Part shown: positions 1-11,103 of the stretch, piece after piece
Layout of the letters: every line of letters begins with the position of its first letter
Position numbering within the stretch: the stretch's first letter is position 1
Made by a program: the position numbers and the translations under genes
The notes under the pieces: model-generated
Database searches by the model: none
Told to the model about the DNA's origin: nothing
The model's input: only the letters and a program-made list of their open reading frames with translations
Assembly: GCA_035524955.1 (NCBI GenBank)
Contig: DATLFG010000105.1
Span: forward strand, 1 to 64,000
From: CAMLFJ01 sp035524955
Lineage (GTDB): Bacteria; Methylomirabilota; Methylomirabilia; Rokubacteriales; CSP1-6
DNA length: 64,000 bases
Direction: 5' to 3'

Positions 1-146
1 CCGCGGCCATCGCCGCGGGGGTGCAGCGCGCCTGGGAAGCCTGGCAGCGCGGGCAGGAGGCGCTGCGCAAGGGCGACTGGGGCACCTACGGCCAGGAGCA
101 AAAGCTGATCGAGGAAGCCCTCCGCCAGCTTCGCGAAGGCCGCTAG
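1..146 (+). CDS. UPF0182 family protein, C-terminal end (partial)
   Basis: Only the last 47 codons are inside the window, read from base 3 to the TAG at 144-146. The Ala/Gln/Glu-rich helix followed by KGDWGTYGQEQKLIEEALRQ matches the usual extreme C-terminus of UPF0182 membrane proteins, where a KGDWaaYG motif precedes the last helix. The function of that family is not established. The gene converges on the LptFG gene across a 290-base gap containing a long inverted repeat. Confidence 0.6.
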   Translation, partial: AAIAAGVQRAWEAWQRGQEALRKGDWGTYGQEQKLIEEALRQLREGR

Positions 147-157
147 CGTCCTTGCCT

Positions 158-322
158 CTCGCGGAGGTGGGCAGGCCGGGCGCCGCCCTCCCGGGAGCAC
201 GCTGACTCGCATCCCGCCGCGCCCTCTCGATCGAGCCACGAGACGGACCGCTTCCCGCTTCGACTCTCCGCAGAGGACACGGCTCCCGGGAGGGCGGCGC
301 CCGGCCTGCCCACCTCCGCGAG
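158..322. repeat. Perfect 41-bp inverted repeat with 83-bp spacer
   Basis: Bases 158-198 and 282-322 are exact reverse complements over 41 positions. The arms begin CTCGCGGAGGTGGGCAGGCC and end with the complement of that string. The spacer shows no coding sequence. The element lies between two convergent genes, so it could end transcription from both sides, although no U-tract follows it. It could also be a small non-autonomous repeat element. Confidence 0.85.
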
Positions 323-369
323 GACGCGCTCGTGGAAGAGAATCTCGCCGGTGAGACGGGCCGCGTTCC

Positions 370-434
370 GCGCGGGCTCCGCCCGCGCAATCCCGCTTTT
401 CGGGGGGAGGTTCGGAAGGGGGGCGCAGCCCCCC
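370..434. terminator. Two GC-rich hairpins after LptFG
   Basis: GCGCGGGC-TCC-GCCCGCGC (370-388) and GGGGGGC-GCA-GCCCCCC (418-434) are perfect stems with 3-nt loops. They lie just downstream of the LptFG stop on the minus strand. Neither is followed by a clear T-run, so a Rho-independent role is only possible. They may instead be dispersed intergenic repeats. Confidence 0.4.
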
Positions 435-439
435 CCGAG

Positions 440-2758
440 TTAGGTTCGGGCGCTGAGCAACAGGGCGGTGCCGATGCCCGCGAAGACGATGTTGGCGGTC
501 CAGGCGGCGAGGGCGGCGGGCAGCAGATCGGCCTGGGCGAAGGCGATCGCCACGGAGTGCAGGACCCAGTAGCCCAGCGCGATCAGGATGGCCACGCCGA
601 TGCCCATGGCGCGCCCTCCGCTGCGCGGCGAGACCAGCGCGAAGGGGATCGCGACCAGCGCCATGATCACGTGCACGAGCGGAAAGGATAGCTTGGAGTA
701 GAGCTGGACCAGGTAGCGGTTGACCCGATGGCCGCCCTCCCGCAGCTTGGTCACGTACTCGCGCAGCTCCAGGAAGCTCATGGTATCGGGGGCGTTGTGC
801 ACCTTGATGAAATCGTCGATGTGCTCCACCATCGGCACCACACGCGTGGCGAACGGCTCCGAGGTGACCCGGTTCTGCGCGTCCATCCGGCGGAGGACGC
901 CGTCGGTGAGCTGCCAGCCCTCAGCCGTCCACCGCGCGGTGCGCGCATCCAGCCGCTCCATGAGCCGGAAGTCGGGGCCGATCTCCAGCACGGTGAGCCC
1001 TTCCATGGACTTGCCGGCCGGATCGAGCAGGGCCATGCGGAAGAAGCGCGTGTCGGACGATCGGTACCAGATCTGGGTCTGGCGCTGGAGGTGGCGCGGC
1101 AGCTGCCCGCGGATCTTCACGCGGTCCACCTCGTCCGCCTTGGCGTTGATGTCGGGCAGGGCGACCTCCTGGAAGACGACCGCGAGCACGCTGATGGCGC
1201 CCGCCACCAGCAGGATGGGCAGGCTCACGCGGTAGAGGCTGACCCCGGCCGCCTTCAGCGCGTCGAGCTCCCGCTGGCGGGTGAGGGAGAGGAACAGGAA
1301 CACGGTGGCGATCAGCACGATCATCGGCAGGCCCTTGTAGAGCTCGCCGGGCACCCGGTACACGAAGTGCTCCAGGATCGTGAAGAAGGGCGGCTTGGAG
1401 CGCAGGAAGCGGTCGAGGGTCTGCAGCAGGTCCACCACCACGACGAGCACCGCCCCGATCCCGGTCCCGATGCCGAGGTAGATCAGGTACTGCTTCACCA
1501 GATACCGGTCCATGACGAAGGTGGACGCGCGGGGGCCGGCGAGGCGGCGGAGGTGCCGCCGCCGCTCCTCGAGCGGCTTGGCCACCCGACCCGATTGCCG
1601 CTCGCCCACCTTGGCCCAGAGCCGCCAGAGGAGATCGAGCCCGGCCGGTGAGACTCCCGCGACGCTCGCGCGCAGGAGCACCACGCCGACTACCGCGAGG
1701 ATGGCGTTCGGGATCCACACCGCGATGGCGGCGGGCATGCGGTTGCGCATGGCCAGGCCCTCCATCGTCGAGTAGAGGATGTAGTAGCCGACCACGACGC
1801 CGAAGCTCAGCCCGAGGGCGACCGCGCGCCCGCCCCGCTGCGAGCGGACGCCCAGGGGGAACGCCATGACGGTGAACACGAGGGCGGCCACCGGGAGCGC
1901 GAAGCGCTTGTGCAGCTCGACATAGTGGGGCGCGTAGATCTGGCCGGAGCGCCGCAGGGTCTCCGCCTCCGCGACGAGCTGGCGCAGCGGCAGCTGCTTC
2001 TCGGGCTTCTCCTCGCGCGCGACCGCCGCGAGGGGCGAGTCCACCGGGAGGGTCATGTCGTAGAGGCTGAAGTAGGTCTGGCGGAAGCGCCGGCGGTCGC
2101 TCACGTCGGACTCGCTGATGGAGCCGTCCAGGAAGCGCAGGGTGATGCGGCGGGTGGCCTCGTCGCTCAGGAGGCGGCCCTCGCGGGCCACGATGACCCG
2201 AGACTGCTCCGGGTTCCGCTCGTCGGAGACGAGGAGGCCCTTCAGGCGCACCTGCGAGGCGCTCACCTCGTCCACGTAGATCACGAACTGACTGAAGGCG
2301 GCGCTGAAGGTGCGCTCCTTGATGCCGGTGGTGGCGCGCGACTGGAGGATCCGGAAGAGCTGGCGCTGGAAGGCGCCGCTCGACCACGGCCCCACCACCA
2401 GGGTGAGCCACGAGACGAGCAGGGTGACGATGATGCCGACCGCGAGAAACGGGCGGAAGAGCCGCAGCGGGCTCACTCCGCAGGCCTTGAGCGCGGCCAC
2501 CTCGAGGTCGCCGGCCAGCCGCCCGCACACCAGCAGCACCGTCACGAGCAGGGCCATCGGCAGCGTGAGGGCCAGGAAGGCGGGGAGCATGTAGATCAGC
2601 AGCGGCAGCACGAGCGAGAACGGCACGCTCTTGGTGATGACGAGGTCGGTGAGCTGGAAGATGCGATCGATCACGAGGAAGAACGTGAAGACGGCGATGC
2701 CGATGAGGAAGGGCGGGCCCATCTCCTTGTAGACGTAGCGGTCGAGGATGCGGGTCAT
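440..2758 (-). CDS. lptFG: LptF-LptG fusion, LPS export ABC transporter permease
   Basis: This reads as one uninterrupted frame of 772 aa. Residues 1-370 are an LptF-type permease (MTRILDRYVYKEM, periplasmic jellyroll, GGRAVALGLSFGVVVGYY). After a charged linker of about 40 residues (LWRLWAKVGERQSG, EERRRHLRR) an LptG-type permease starts at about residue 416 (MDRYLVKQYLIYLGIGTG) and ends with GGRAMGIGVAILIALGYW. The two normally form a heterodimer that extracts LPS from the inner membrane with the LptB ATPase. The LptG Met codon at 1513 has no Shine-Dalgarno in front of it, so separate initiation is unlikely. The chosen start at 2758 fits the usual LptF N-terminus. Confidence 0.88.
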   Translation of the reverse strand: MTRILDRYVYKEMGPPFLIGIAVFTFFLVIDRIFQLTDLVITKSVPFSLVLPLLIYMLPAFLALTLPMALLVTVLLVCGRLAGDLEVAALKACGVSPLRLFRPFLAVGIIVTLLVSWLTLVVGPWSSGAFQRQLFRILQSRATTGIKERTFSAAFSQFVIYVDEVSASQVRLKGLLVSDERNPEQSRVIVAREGRLLSDEATRRITLRFLDGSISESDVSDRRRFRQTYFSLYDMTLPVDSPLAAVAREEKPEKQLPLRQLVAEAETLRRSGQIYAPHYVELHKRFALPVAALVFTVMAFPLGVRSQRGGRAVALGLSFGVVVGYYILYSTMEGLAMRNRMPAAIAVWIPNAILAVVGVVLLRASVAGVSPAGLDLLWRLWAKVGERQSGRVAKPLEERRRHLRRLAGPRASTFVMDRYLVKQYLIYLGIGTGIGAVLVVVVDLLQTLDRFLRSKPPFFTILEHFVYRVPGELYKGLPMIVLIATVFLFLSLTRQRELDALKAAGVSLYRVSLPILLVAGAISVLAVVFQEVALPDINAKADEVDRVKIRGQLPRHLQRQTQIWYRSSDTRFFRMALLDPAGKSMEGLTVLEIGPDFRLMERLDARTARWTAEGWQLTDGVLRRMDAQNRVTSEPFATRVVPMVEHIDDFIKVHNAPDTMSFLELREYVTKLREGGHRVNRYLVQLYSKLSFPLVHVIMALVAIPFALVSPRSGGRAMGIGVAILIALGYWVLHSVAIAFAQADLLPAALAAWTANIVFAGIGTALLLSART

Positions 2759-2782
2759 CCGCGACCATTGTACGCTAGCGTC

Positions 2783-3850
2783 ATGCGGCCATCGTGGTTC
2801 CGGGGCGCCCTGGTCGCCGCCCTCCTCGCGGCCACGGCCGTGCCCGCGCCCGCGGCCGACCGTCTGGAGCGCTTCCAGGCGGTGGCCCGCGAGCGGCTCG
2901 CGGGCGCGGTGGACGCGGCCGAGCGCGAGCGCGCGGTCCGCGAGCTGTACGAGGTAGTGGACGCGGAGGTGCTCGACAGCCTGCGCGGCGAGGAGCCCTT
3001 CTCCTCGGTCGCCTTCATCCGCGAGCGGCTCCACGAGATGATGGAGAGCTGGGGCGGGGCCACCCTGCGCGTGCTGCGCATCCCCGGCGCGGGGGATGGC
3101 GCGCCGCTCACGCTCGGCCTCTACAGCTTCAGCGGGGTGGAGGGGTCGGGCTCGCTGCGCGTGTACGCGCGGACGGGCCCCGCCGCCGCCCTCGCCGCCT
3201 CGTCGACGCAGGACGGGCTGCTCGACGCGCGGGTGTGGCCGGCGGGTCCGGGCCGCGTGGCGCGCGTGTTCGCGGTGTGGAGCGGCTCGCCCGCGGCCGA
3301 CGGGGAGCGCACGCTGCACGCGGAGCTCTGGGAGGGACTCGATCACGACCGGGTGGCGCGTACCTGGACCACCGCCACCCAGTGGCCCGAGGGCCTGCGG
3401 GTCACGGACTGGCGCACCCAGGCCGGCGAGCTCGTGGTGCGCTACGAGCCCCGCCATCCCGGCTGGAAGCCCGGATGCGCGGAGCAGTTCGCGCACGAGG
3501 ACCACTACCGGCTCGCCGCCGCGGGCGGCCTCGCGCTGGCGCGGCGGCGGGTCACGAACGGCTGGCACCGCGAGCTCGGCGCGGCCTCCGACCGCCTCTT
3601 CCGCGCCCTGGCCCAGGCGGACGCGCGCGCTCTGAGCCAGCTCGTGGCCGCGCCCGGGCTACGCGCGCGGCTGCCGAAGAGCCTCGTGCCCGAGCCGGTC
3701 TGCGAGCAGGTGGGCCCGGCCGGCCCGCGCGGGCCGGTCACGATGGCCGCCACCGAGCTGCGCGACGGCCGGCGCGTGCCGTGGGCGCTCACCTGGACCC
3801 GCGGTCCAGCCGGCTGGCGGGTCCAGACCGCCGCCCCCGTGCTACAATGA
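2783..3850 (+). CDS. Hypothetical exported protein
   Basis: A protein of 355 aa with a signal peptide (MRPSWFRGALVAALLAATAVPAPAA) and then a soluble mixed domain with no motif I recognise. It is divergent from LptFG and lies just upstream of valS. A TACGCT hexamer at 2771-2776 is only 6 nt before the ATG, consistent with a leaderless message. The family is unknown. Envelope location is inferred from the signal peptide only. Confidence 0.6.
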   Translation: MRPSWFRGALVAALLAATAVPAPAADRLERFQAVARERLAGAVDAAERERAVRELYEVVDAEVLDSLRGEEPFSSVAFIRERLHEMMESWGGATLRVLRIPGAGDGAPLTLGLYSFSGVEGSGSLRVYARTGPAAALAASSTQDGLLDARVWPAGPGRVARVFAVWSGSPAADGERTLHAELWEGLDHDRVARTWTTATQWPEGLRVTDWRTQAGELVVRYEPRHPGWKPGCAEQFAHEDHYRLAAAGGLALARRRVTNGWHRELGAASDRLFRALAQADARALSQLVAAPGLRARLPKSLVPEPVCEQVGPAGPRGPVTMAATELRDGRRVPWALTWTRGPAGWRVQTAAPVLQ

Positions 3851-3859
3851 CGCGATAAC

Positions 3860-6478
<2,619 letters not shown>

Positions 6479-6494
6479 GGCGGAGCCGGCCGCC

Positions 6495-7268
6495 GTGCAG
6501 TTCGTGATTCACGCGCTCGACACCACCGACTCGACGCAGTCGGAGACGCAGCGTCTGGCCGCGACGGGCGCCCCGGAGGGCACGGTGGTGACCGCGCGGC
6601 ACCAGCGCGCGGGGCGCGGCCGGCGCGGCCACGACTGGTGGGACGCGCCCGGCCAGAGCCTGCTCGCCTCCGTGCTCCTGCGACCGGCGGGCCCGGGGGC
6701 CGCCGCGCCCCAGCTCTCGCTCGTGGGCGGGCTCGCGGTGGCCGAGGCGCTCGCGGGGGCGGCCGCGGTGACCGCGCGCATCCGGTGGCCCAACGACCTG
6801 CTCGTGGACGGCCGGAAGGTGTGCGGAATCCTCGCCGAGGCCGCTTCCGATAGCGTGGGCGATGGCGCGGGGGCGGGCGCGGGCCGGCTCCATCACGTGA
6901 TCCTGGGCATCGGGGTGAATCTCACGCAGACCGCGTTCCCGGAGGCCCTCGCCGACCGGGCGACCTCGCTGCGCCTCGTCACCGGCCGGATCCTCGCGGC
7001 CGACCTGGTGCTGGCCGCGGTGCTCGAGCACCTCGCCCGGCGTTACGACGAGTGGCAGGCCGGCGGCTTCGCGGCGCTGCGGGGCGCATGGCTCGAGCGA
7101 TCCACGCTGCCCGGCCAGCCGGTGCGGCTGCCCGACGGCTCCGACGGCGTCGGGGTGGACGTCGGGGACGACGGCATTCTGGTGGCCCGCGCGGGCGACG
7201 GGCGGCTGGTCCGTATCGTATCGGGTGGAACCGTCGAGGAGGGGATGACGCATGCTGCTCGTCATTGA
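6495..7268 (+). CDS. birA: Biotin--[acetyl-CoA-carboxylase] ligase, catalytic domain only
   Basis: The GTG start gives 257 aa. It has the biotin ligase core: DSTQSE near the N-terminus, the adenylate loop RAGRGRRGHDWW, the RWPNDLLVDGRKVCGIL core with its catalytic Lys, GIGVNL, and a C-terminal SH3-like domain. No N-terminal winged helix is present, so it should biotinylate the BCCP subunit of acetyl-CoA carboxylase without acting as a repressor. It overlaps coaX by 17 nt and follows valS closely, so co-transcription is likely. Confidence 0.92.
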   Translation: MQFVIHALDTTDSTQSETQRLAATGAPEGTVVTARHQRAGRGRRGHDWWDAPGQSLLASVLLRPAGPGAAAPQLSLVGGLAVAEALAGAAAVTARIRWPNDLLVDGRKVCGILAEAASDSVGDGAGAGAGRLHHVILGIGVNLTQTAFPEALADRATSLRLVTGRILAADLVLAAVLEHLARRYDEWQAGGFAALRGAWLERSTLPGQPVRLPDGSDGVGVDVGDDGILVARAGDGRLVRIVSGGTVEEGMTHAARH

Positions 7269-8031
7269 CGTCGGCAACACGAACACCTCGCTGGGCATCT
7301 ACGACGGCGCGCGCCTGCGCGCCTCCTGGCGGCTCACCACGCGGCGCGAGCAGACCGCGGACGAGTGGGGCGTGTTCATCCAGACGCTCCTCGGCACGCG
7401 GGGGATCGCGCAGCAGGACATCACGGGTGTCGCGGTCTCCAACGTGGTGCCTCCCATCCAGCAGGCGCTCGAGTGGATGTGCGAGGGGTACTTCGGCGTG
7501 AACCCGCTCACGGTGGAGCCGGGCGTCACCGCGGACCTGCCGCTGAACGTCGACACTCCACGCGAGGTCGGCGCCGATCGCGTCGTGAGCTGCGTGGCCG
7601 CCATCGCGCTCTACGGGACCCCGCTGATCGTGGTGGACTTCGGCACCGCCACGCGGTTCGACTGCGTGAACCGCCGCGGCGAGTTCATCGGCGGCGCGAT
7701 CGCCCCCGGCATCAATACCGCGGCCGAGGCCCTCGTCTCGCGGGCGGCCCGGCTCTTCAGAGTGGAGCTGGTGCGGCCCAAGGAGGCCATCGGCCGCAAC
7801 ACGATCACGAACATCCAGTCCGGGATGATATACGGATGGGCCGGGCTGGTGGACGGCATCGTGGACCGCATGCGCCGGGAGATGGAAGGCGACGTGAAGG
7901 TGGTCGGGACCGGGGGGCTGGTGGGGCAGATGCGCGAGGTCGTCCAGTGTCTGCAGTTCGTCAATCCCGAGCTGAAGCTGGAAGGTCTCCGGTTGCTCTG
8001 GGAGCGAGCCAACCCCGTGGCCCCCGGTTGA
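7252..8031 (+). CDS. coaX: Type III pantothenate kinase
   Basis: A protein of 259 aa beginning MLLVIDVGNTNTSLGIYDG, the ASKHA-fold phosphate loop of CoaX. It also has the DVDTPREVGADRVVSCVAA segment and VDFGTATRFDCVN with the catalytic Asp, and it ends with a GTGGL motif. It catalyses the first step of coenzyme A synthesis. A strong Shine-Dalgarno (GAGGAGGGG) precedes the ATG inside the end of birA. The stop codon lies within the -35 element of the next promoter. Confidence 0.96.
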   Translation: MLLVIDVGNTNTSLGIYDGARLRASWRLTTRREQTADEWGVFIQTLLGTRGIAQQDITGVAVSNVVPPIQQALEWMCEGYFGVNPLTVEPGVTADLPLNVDTPREVGADRVVSCVAAIALYGTPLIVVDFGTATRFDCVNRRGEFIGGAIAPGINTAAEALVSRAARLFRVELVRPKEAIGRNTITNIQSGMIYGWAGLVDGIVDRMRREMEGDVKVVGTGGLVGQMREVVQCLQFVNPELKLEGLRLLWERANPVAPG

Positions 8032-8057
8032 CACCCGGGGGCCGGCGCTCGTATACT
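8019..8057 (+). promoter_or_regulatory. Sigma70-type promoter for guaB3-guaA inside a palindrome
   Basis: TTGACA (8028-8033), an 18-bp spacer and TATACT (8052-8057) give a near-consensus housekeeping promoter. The -35 box is the loop of a perfect 9-bp inverted repeat (GGCCCCCGG 8019-8027 and CCGGGGGCC 8035-8043). The coaX stop codon is also in this loop. The predicted leader before guaB3 is about 100 nt. Confidence 0.75.
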
Positions 8058-8165
8058 TGCCCCCTAAATACAGTAGGTCGGGGCGGGCGGTTCTCTACAT
8101 ACAGGGTTCAGGCGGCCGGCAACCGGCCCCGGGCCCAGGCCGGGTGAGGCCAGGAGGCGGGGCGT

Positions 8166-9326
8166 ATGGGCATGTGGGTCGGGCGGGGCCGGAAGGCCCG
8201 GGCGGCGTACGGCTTCGATGACATCGCGCTGGTTCCCGGCGCCCTGACCATCAACCCCGGCGAGGTGGATATCTCCTGGGAGCTCTGTGGCCATCGGTTT
8301 CCCATCCCCATCATCGCGGCGGCCATGGACGGGGTGGTGAGCCCCTCCTTCGCGATCGAGATGGGCCGGGTCGGGGGGCTCGCGGTCCTCAACCTGGAAG
8401 GCATCTTCTCCCGCTACGAGAATCCCGACGCGGTCCTGGATCGCATCACGTCCGCCAGCCTGGAGGAAGCCACCAAGATCATCCAGGGCATCTACAGCGA
8501 GCCCATCAAGGAAGAGCTGATCCACAAGCGGATCAGCGAGATCAAGAAAGGCGGCGGCCCCGTCCTGGTCTCCTCGATCCCGCAGCGCGCCGAGCGCTTC
8601 GCGAAGATCGCGGAGGAAGCGGGCGCCGACTTCTTCGTGGTGCAGTCCACCGTGACCACCGCGCGGCACGTCGCGAGCGAGTACACCCCGGTCGACATCC
8701 GCCAGCTCAAGAAGCACCTCTCGATTCCCCTCATCATCGGCAACGTCGTCACCTACGAGGCCTGCCTCGAGCTGATGGGCTGCGGCGTGGACGCGCTACT
8801 GATCGGAGTGGGCCCCGGCGCCGCGTGTACGAGCCGCGAGGTGCTGGGTCTGGGCGTCCCGCAGGTGACCGCCACCGCGGACTCGGCGGCCGCGCGTGAC
8901 TTCTACTACAAGAAGACCGGTCGCTACGTGCCGATCATCACCGACGGCGGCATGACCACCGGCGGGGACATCTGCAAAGCGCTGGCCTCCGGCGCGGACG
9001 CGGTCATGATCGGCTCCGCCTTCGCGCGAGCGGAGGAAGCGCCGGGCCGCGGCTACCACTGGGGCATGGCTACGCCGCACTCGAACCTGCCGCGCGGCAC
9101 GCGCATCCGGGTCGGCATCGCGGGGCCGCTCGAGCAGATCCTGTTTGGACCCGCCTTCACCGAGGACGGTACGCTCAACCTCGTGGGCGCCATCCGCACC
9201 TGCATGGGGTCGGTGGGCGCCATGAACATCCGCGAGCTGCAGCAGACCGAGCTGATCATCGCGCCGTCGATCAAGACCGAGGGCAAGGTCTTCCAGCGCG
9301 CCCAGAAGCTGGGCACTCCACGCTGA
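8166..9326 (+). CDS. guaB3: GuaB3-type IMP dehydrogenase-related protein
   Basis: A protein of 386 aa with the IMPDH/GMP reductase TIM barrel and no CBS insert. It has PIIAAAMDGVVSP near the N-terminus, the active-site loop GVGPGAACTSREVLG with its Cys, and the phosphate-binding ITDGGMTTGGDICKALASGADAVMIGS. The absence of CBS domains and the MKARAAYGFDDIALVPG-like start fit the GuaB3 subfamily rather than true GuaB. It lies directly before guaA, so a purine nucleotide role is likely. An alternative start 6 nt downstream (ATG 8172) is possible. Confidence 0.85.
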   Translation: MGMWVGRGRKARAAYGFDDIALVPGALTINPGEVDISWELCGHRFPIPIIAAAMDGVVSPSFAIEMGRVGGLAVLNLEGIFSRYENPDAVLDRITSASLEEATKIIQGIYSEPIKEELIHKRISEIKKGGGPVLVSSIPQRAERFAKIAEEAGADFFVVQSTVTTARHVASEYTPVDIRQLKKHLSIPLIIGNVVTYEACLELMGCGVDALLIGVGPGAACTSREVLGLGVPQVTATADSAAARDFYYKKTGRYVPIITDGGMTTGGDICKALASGADAVMIGSAFARAEEAPGRGYHWGMATPHSNLPRGTRIRVGIAGPLEQILFGPAFTEDGTLNLVGAIRTCMGSVGAMNIRELQQTELIIAPSIKTEGKVFQRAQKLGTPR

Positions 9327-9417
9327 CGCTCCGACGGTGAATGCGATCGGTCATGCGGGCGCCCCGATGAGCCCCGTCGGGCGAAGAGGCCAAACCGCCC
9401 CGCGGAGTCATTCGGCC

Positions 9418-10962
9418 ATGACCGCTAAAGTAGCCATCCTCGATTTCGGCGGTCAGTACACGCAGCTCATCGCCCGCCGCATCCGCGAGCTCGGGGTCTA
9501 CTCCGAGATCCTGCCGTGCACCGATCCGGTGGACCACGTGCTGGCGGGGGGCTACACCGGCATCGTGCTCTCGGGCGGCCCGTCGAGCGTGTACGAGGAC
9601 GAGGCGCCGCTGCCCGACAAGCGCCTGCTCGAGTCCGGACTGCCGCTGCTCGGCATCTGCTACGGCATGCAGGCGATGGGCTTCCTCATGGGCGGCCACG
9701 TCGTGCCGGCCGAGCGCCGCGAGTACGGCAAGGCGCAGCTCCGGATCCTGCGCCGCGAGGGGCTGCTGCGCGGTGTGCAGCCGGAGGCCGACGGCCTCGT
9801 GACCGTCTGGATGAGCCACGGGGACACCGTGCTGAAGCCGCCGCCGGGCTTCACGAACCTCGCCAGCACCGACAACTGTCCGGTCGCGGCCATGGCCGAT
9901 CCGGCCCGGAAGCTCTTCGCGGTCCAGTTCCACCCCGAGGTGGCCCACACCCCCCAGGGCAAGACCGTGCTCCGGAACTTCCTCGACGCGGCGGGCGCCA
10001 CCGCCGACTGGTCCATGCCTTCGTTCGTGGATTCGGCGGTCAAGCGCATCCAGCGCCAGGTCGGCCCGGATCCTGTGCTCTGCGCGCTCTCGGGCGGTGT
10101 GGACTCCTCGGTGGTGGCCGCGCTGATCCACAAGGCGGTCGGCGACCAGCTGACGTGCCTCTTCGTGGACAACGGTCTGCTCCGGAAGGGGGAGGCCGAG
10201 GGCGTGGTACGGACGTTCCGAGATGCCTTCAAGGTGAACTTGATTCATGTGGACGCAACAAGGCGATTCATCGACAGTCTGAAAGGCGTCTCCGATCCCG
10301 AGATCAAGCGTAAGACGATCGGGGCGGAGTTCATCGGGGTGTTCGAGGACGAGGCCCGCAAGCTCGGGCACATCCCCTGGCTTGCCCAGGGCACGCTCTA
10401 CCCCGACGTGATCGAGTCGGTCTCGTTCAAGGGCCCGTCGGCGACCATCAAGACCCACCACAACGTCGGCGGCTTGCCGCCGAACATGCGCTTCAAGCTG
10501 GTGGAGCCGCTCCGCGAGCTGTTCAAGGATGAGGTGCGGGAGCTGGGCGCCCTGCTCGGCCTGCCGGGCGAGATCGTCTGGCGGCAGCCCTTCCCGGGGC
10601 CCGGGCTCGCCATCCGTGTGCTGGGCGAGGTGACGGAAGAGCGCCTGGCCCTGCTGCGCGAGGCCGACGCCATCATCCAGGACGAGGTGCGCCAGGCCGG
10701 GCTCGAGCGCGAGCTGTGGCAGGCCTTCGCGGTGCTCCTCCCGGTGCGGACGGTGGGCGTGATGGGCGACTTCCGTACCTATGCGCAGGTCATCGCGCTC
10801 CGCGCGGTGATGAGCCAGGACGCCATGACCGCCGACTGGGCGCGGCTGCCCTATGACCTGCTCGGGAGGATCTCGACCCGCGTGATCAACGAGGTCAAGG
10901 GCGTCAACCGCGTCGTCTACGACATCTCCTCCAAGCCCCCGAGCACCATCGAGTGGGAATAG
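9418..10962 (+). CDS. guaA: GMP synthase (glutamine-hydrolysing)
   Basis: A protein of 514 aa. Residues 1-195 are a class I glutamine amidotransferase with nucleophile C81 (LLGICYGMQ) and the FHPEV histidine. This is followed by an ATP pyrophosphatase domain with the P-loop SGGVDSS, then the dimerisation domain ending in the canonical KPPSTIEWE. It converts XMP to GMP. The ATG at 9418 is chosen because it gives the standard N-terminus (MTAKVAILDFGGQYTQLI). Upstream in-frame codons look non-conserved. Confidence 0.97.
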   Translation: MTAKVAILDFGGQYTQLIARRIRELGVYSEILPCTDPVDHVLAGGYTGIVLSGGPSSVYEDEAPLPDKRLLESGLPLLGICYGMQAMGFLMGGHVVPAERREYGKAQLRILRREGLLRGVQPEADGLVTVWMSHGDTVLKPPPGFTNLASTDNCPVAAMADPARKLFAVQFHPEVAHTPQGKTVLRNFLDAAGATADWSMPSFVDSAVKRIQRQVGPDPVLCALSGGVDSSVVAALIHKAVGDQLTCLFVDNGLLRKGEAEGVVRTFRDAFKVNLIHVDATRRFIDSLKGVSDPEIKRKTIGAEFIGVFEDEARKLGHIPWLAQGTLYPDVIESVSFKGPSATIKTHHNVGGLPPNMRFKLVEPLRELFKDEVRELGALLGLPGEIVWRQPFPGPGLAIRVLGEVTEERLALLREADAIIQDEVRQAGLERELWQAFAVLLPVRTVGVMGDFRTYAQVIALRAVMSQDAMTADWARLPYDLLGRISTRVINEVKGVNRVVYDISSKPPSTIEWE

Positions 10963-11103
10963 TCTTTCGGCGCGCCTGAATGTGGAAGACTTCAGTTTGG
11001 CGGTTGGGCTCCTTCGCGCAAGCGCTCATCCGAACTGCCTTGCGCGTGCCCTGACAAGACTTCGGCCTCGCGGCCCGGGGCTTCAGCCGATCGGAATGCA
11101 CCC

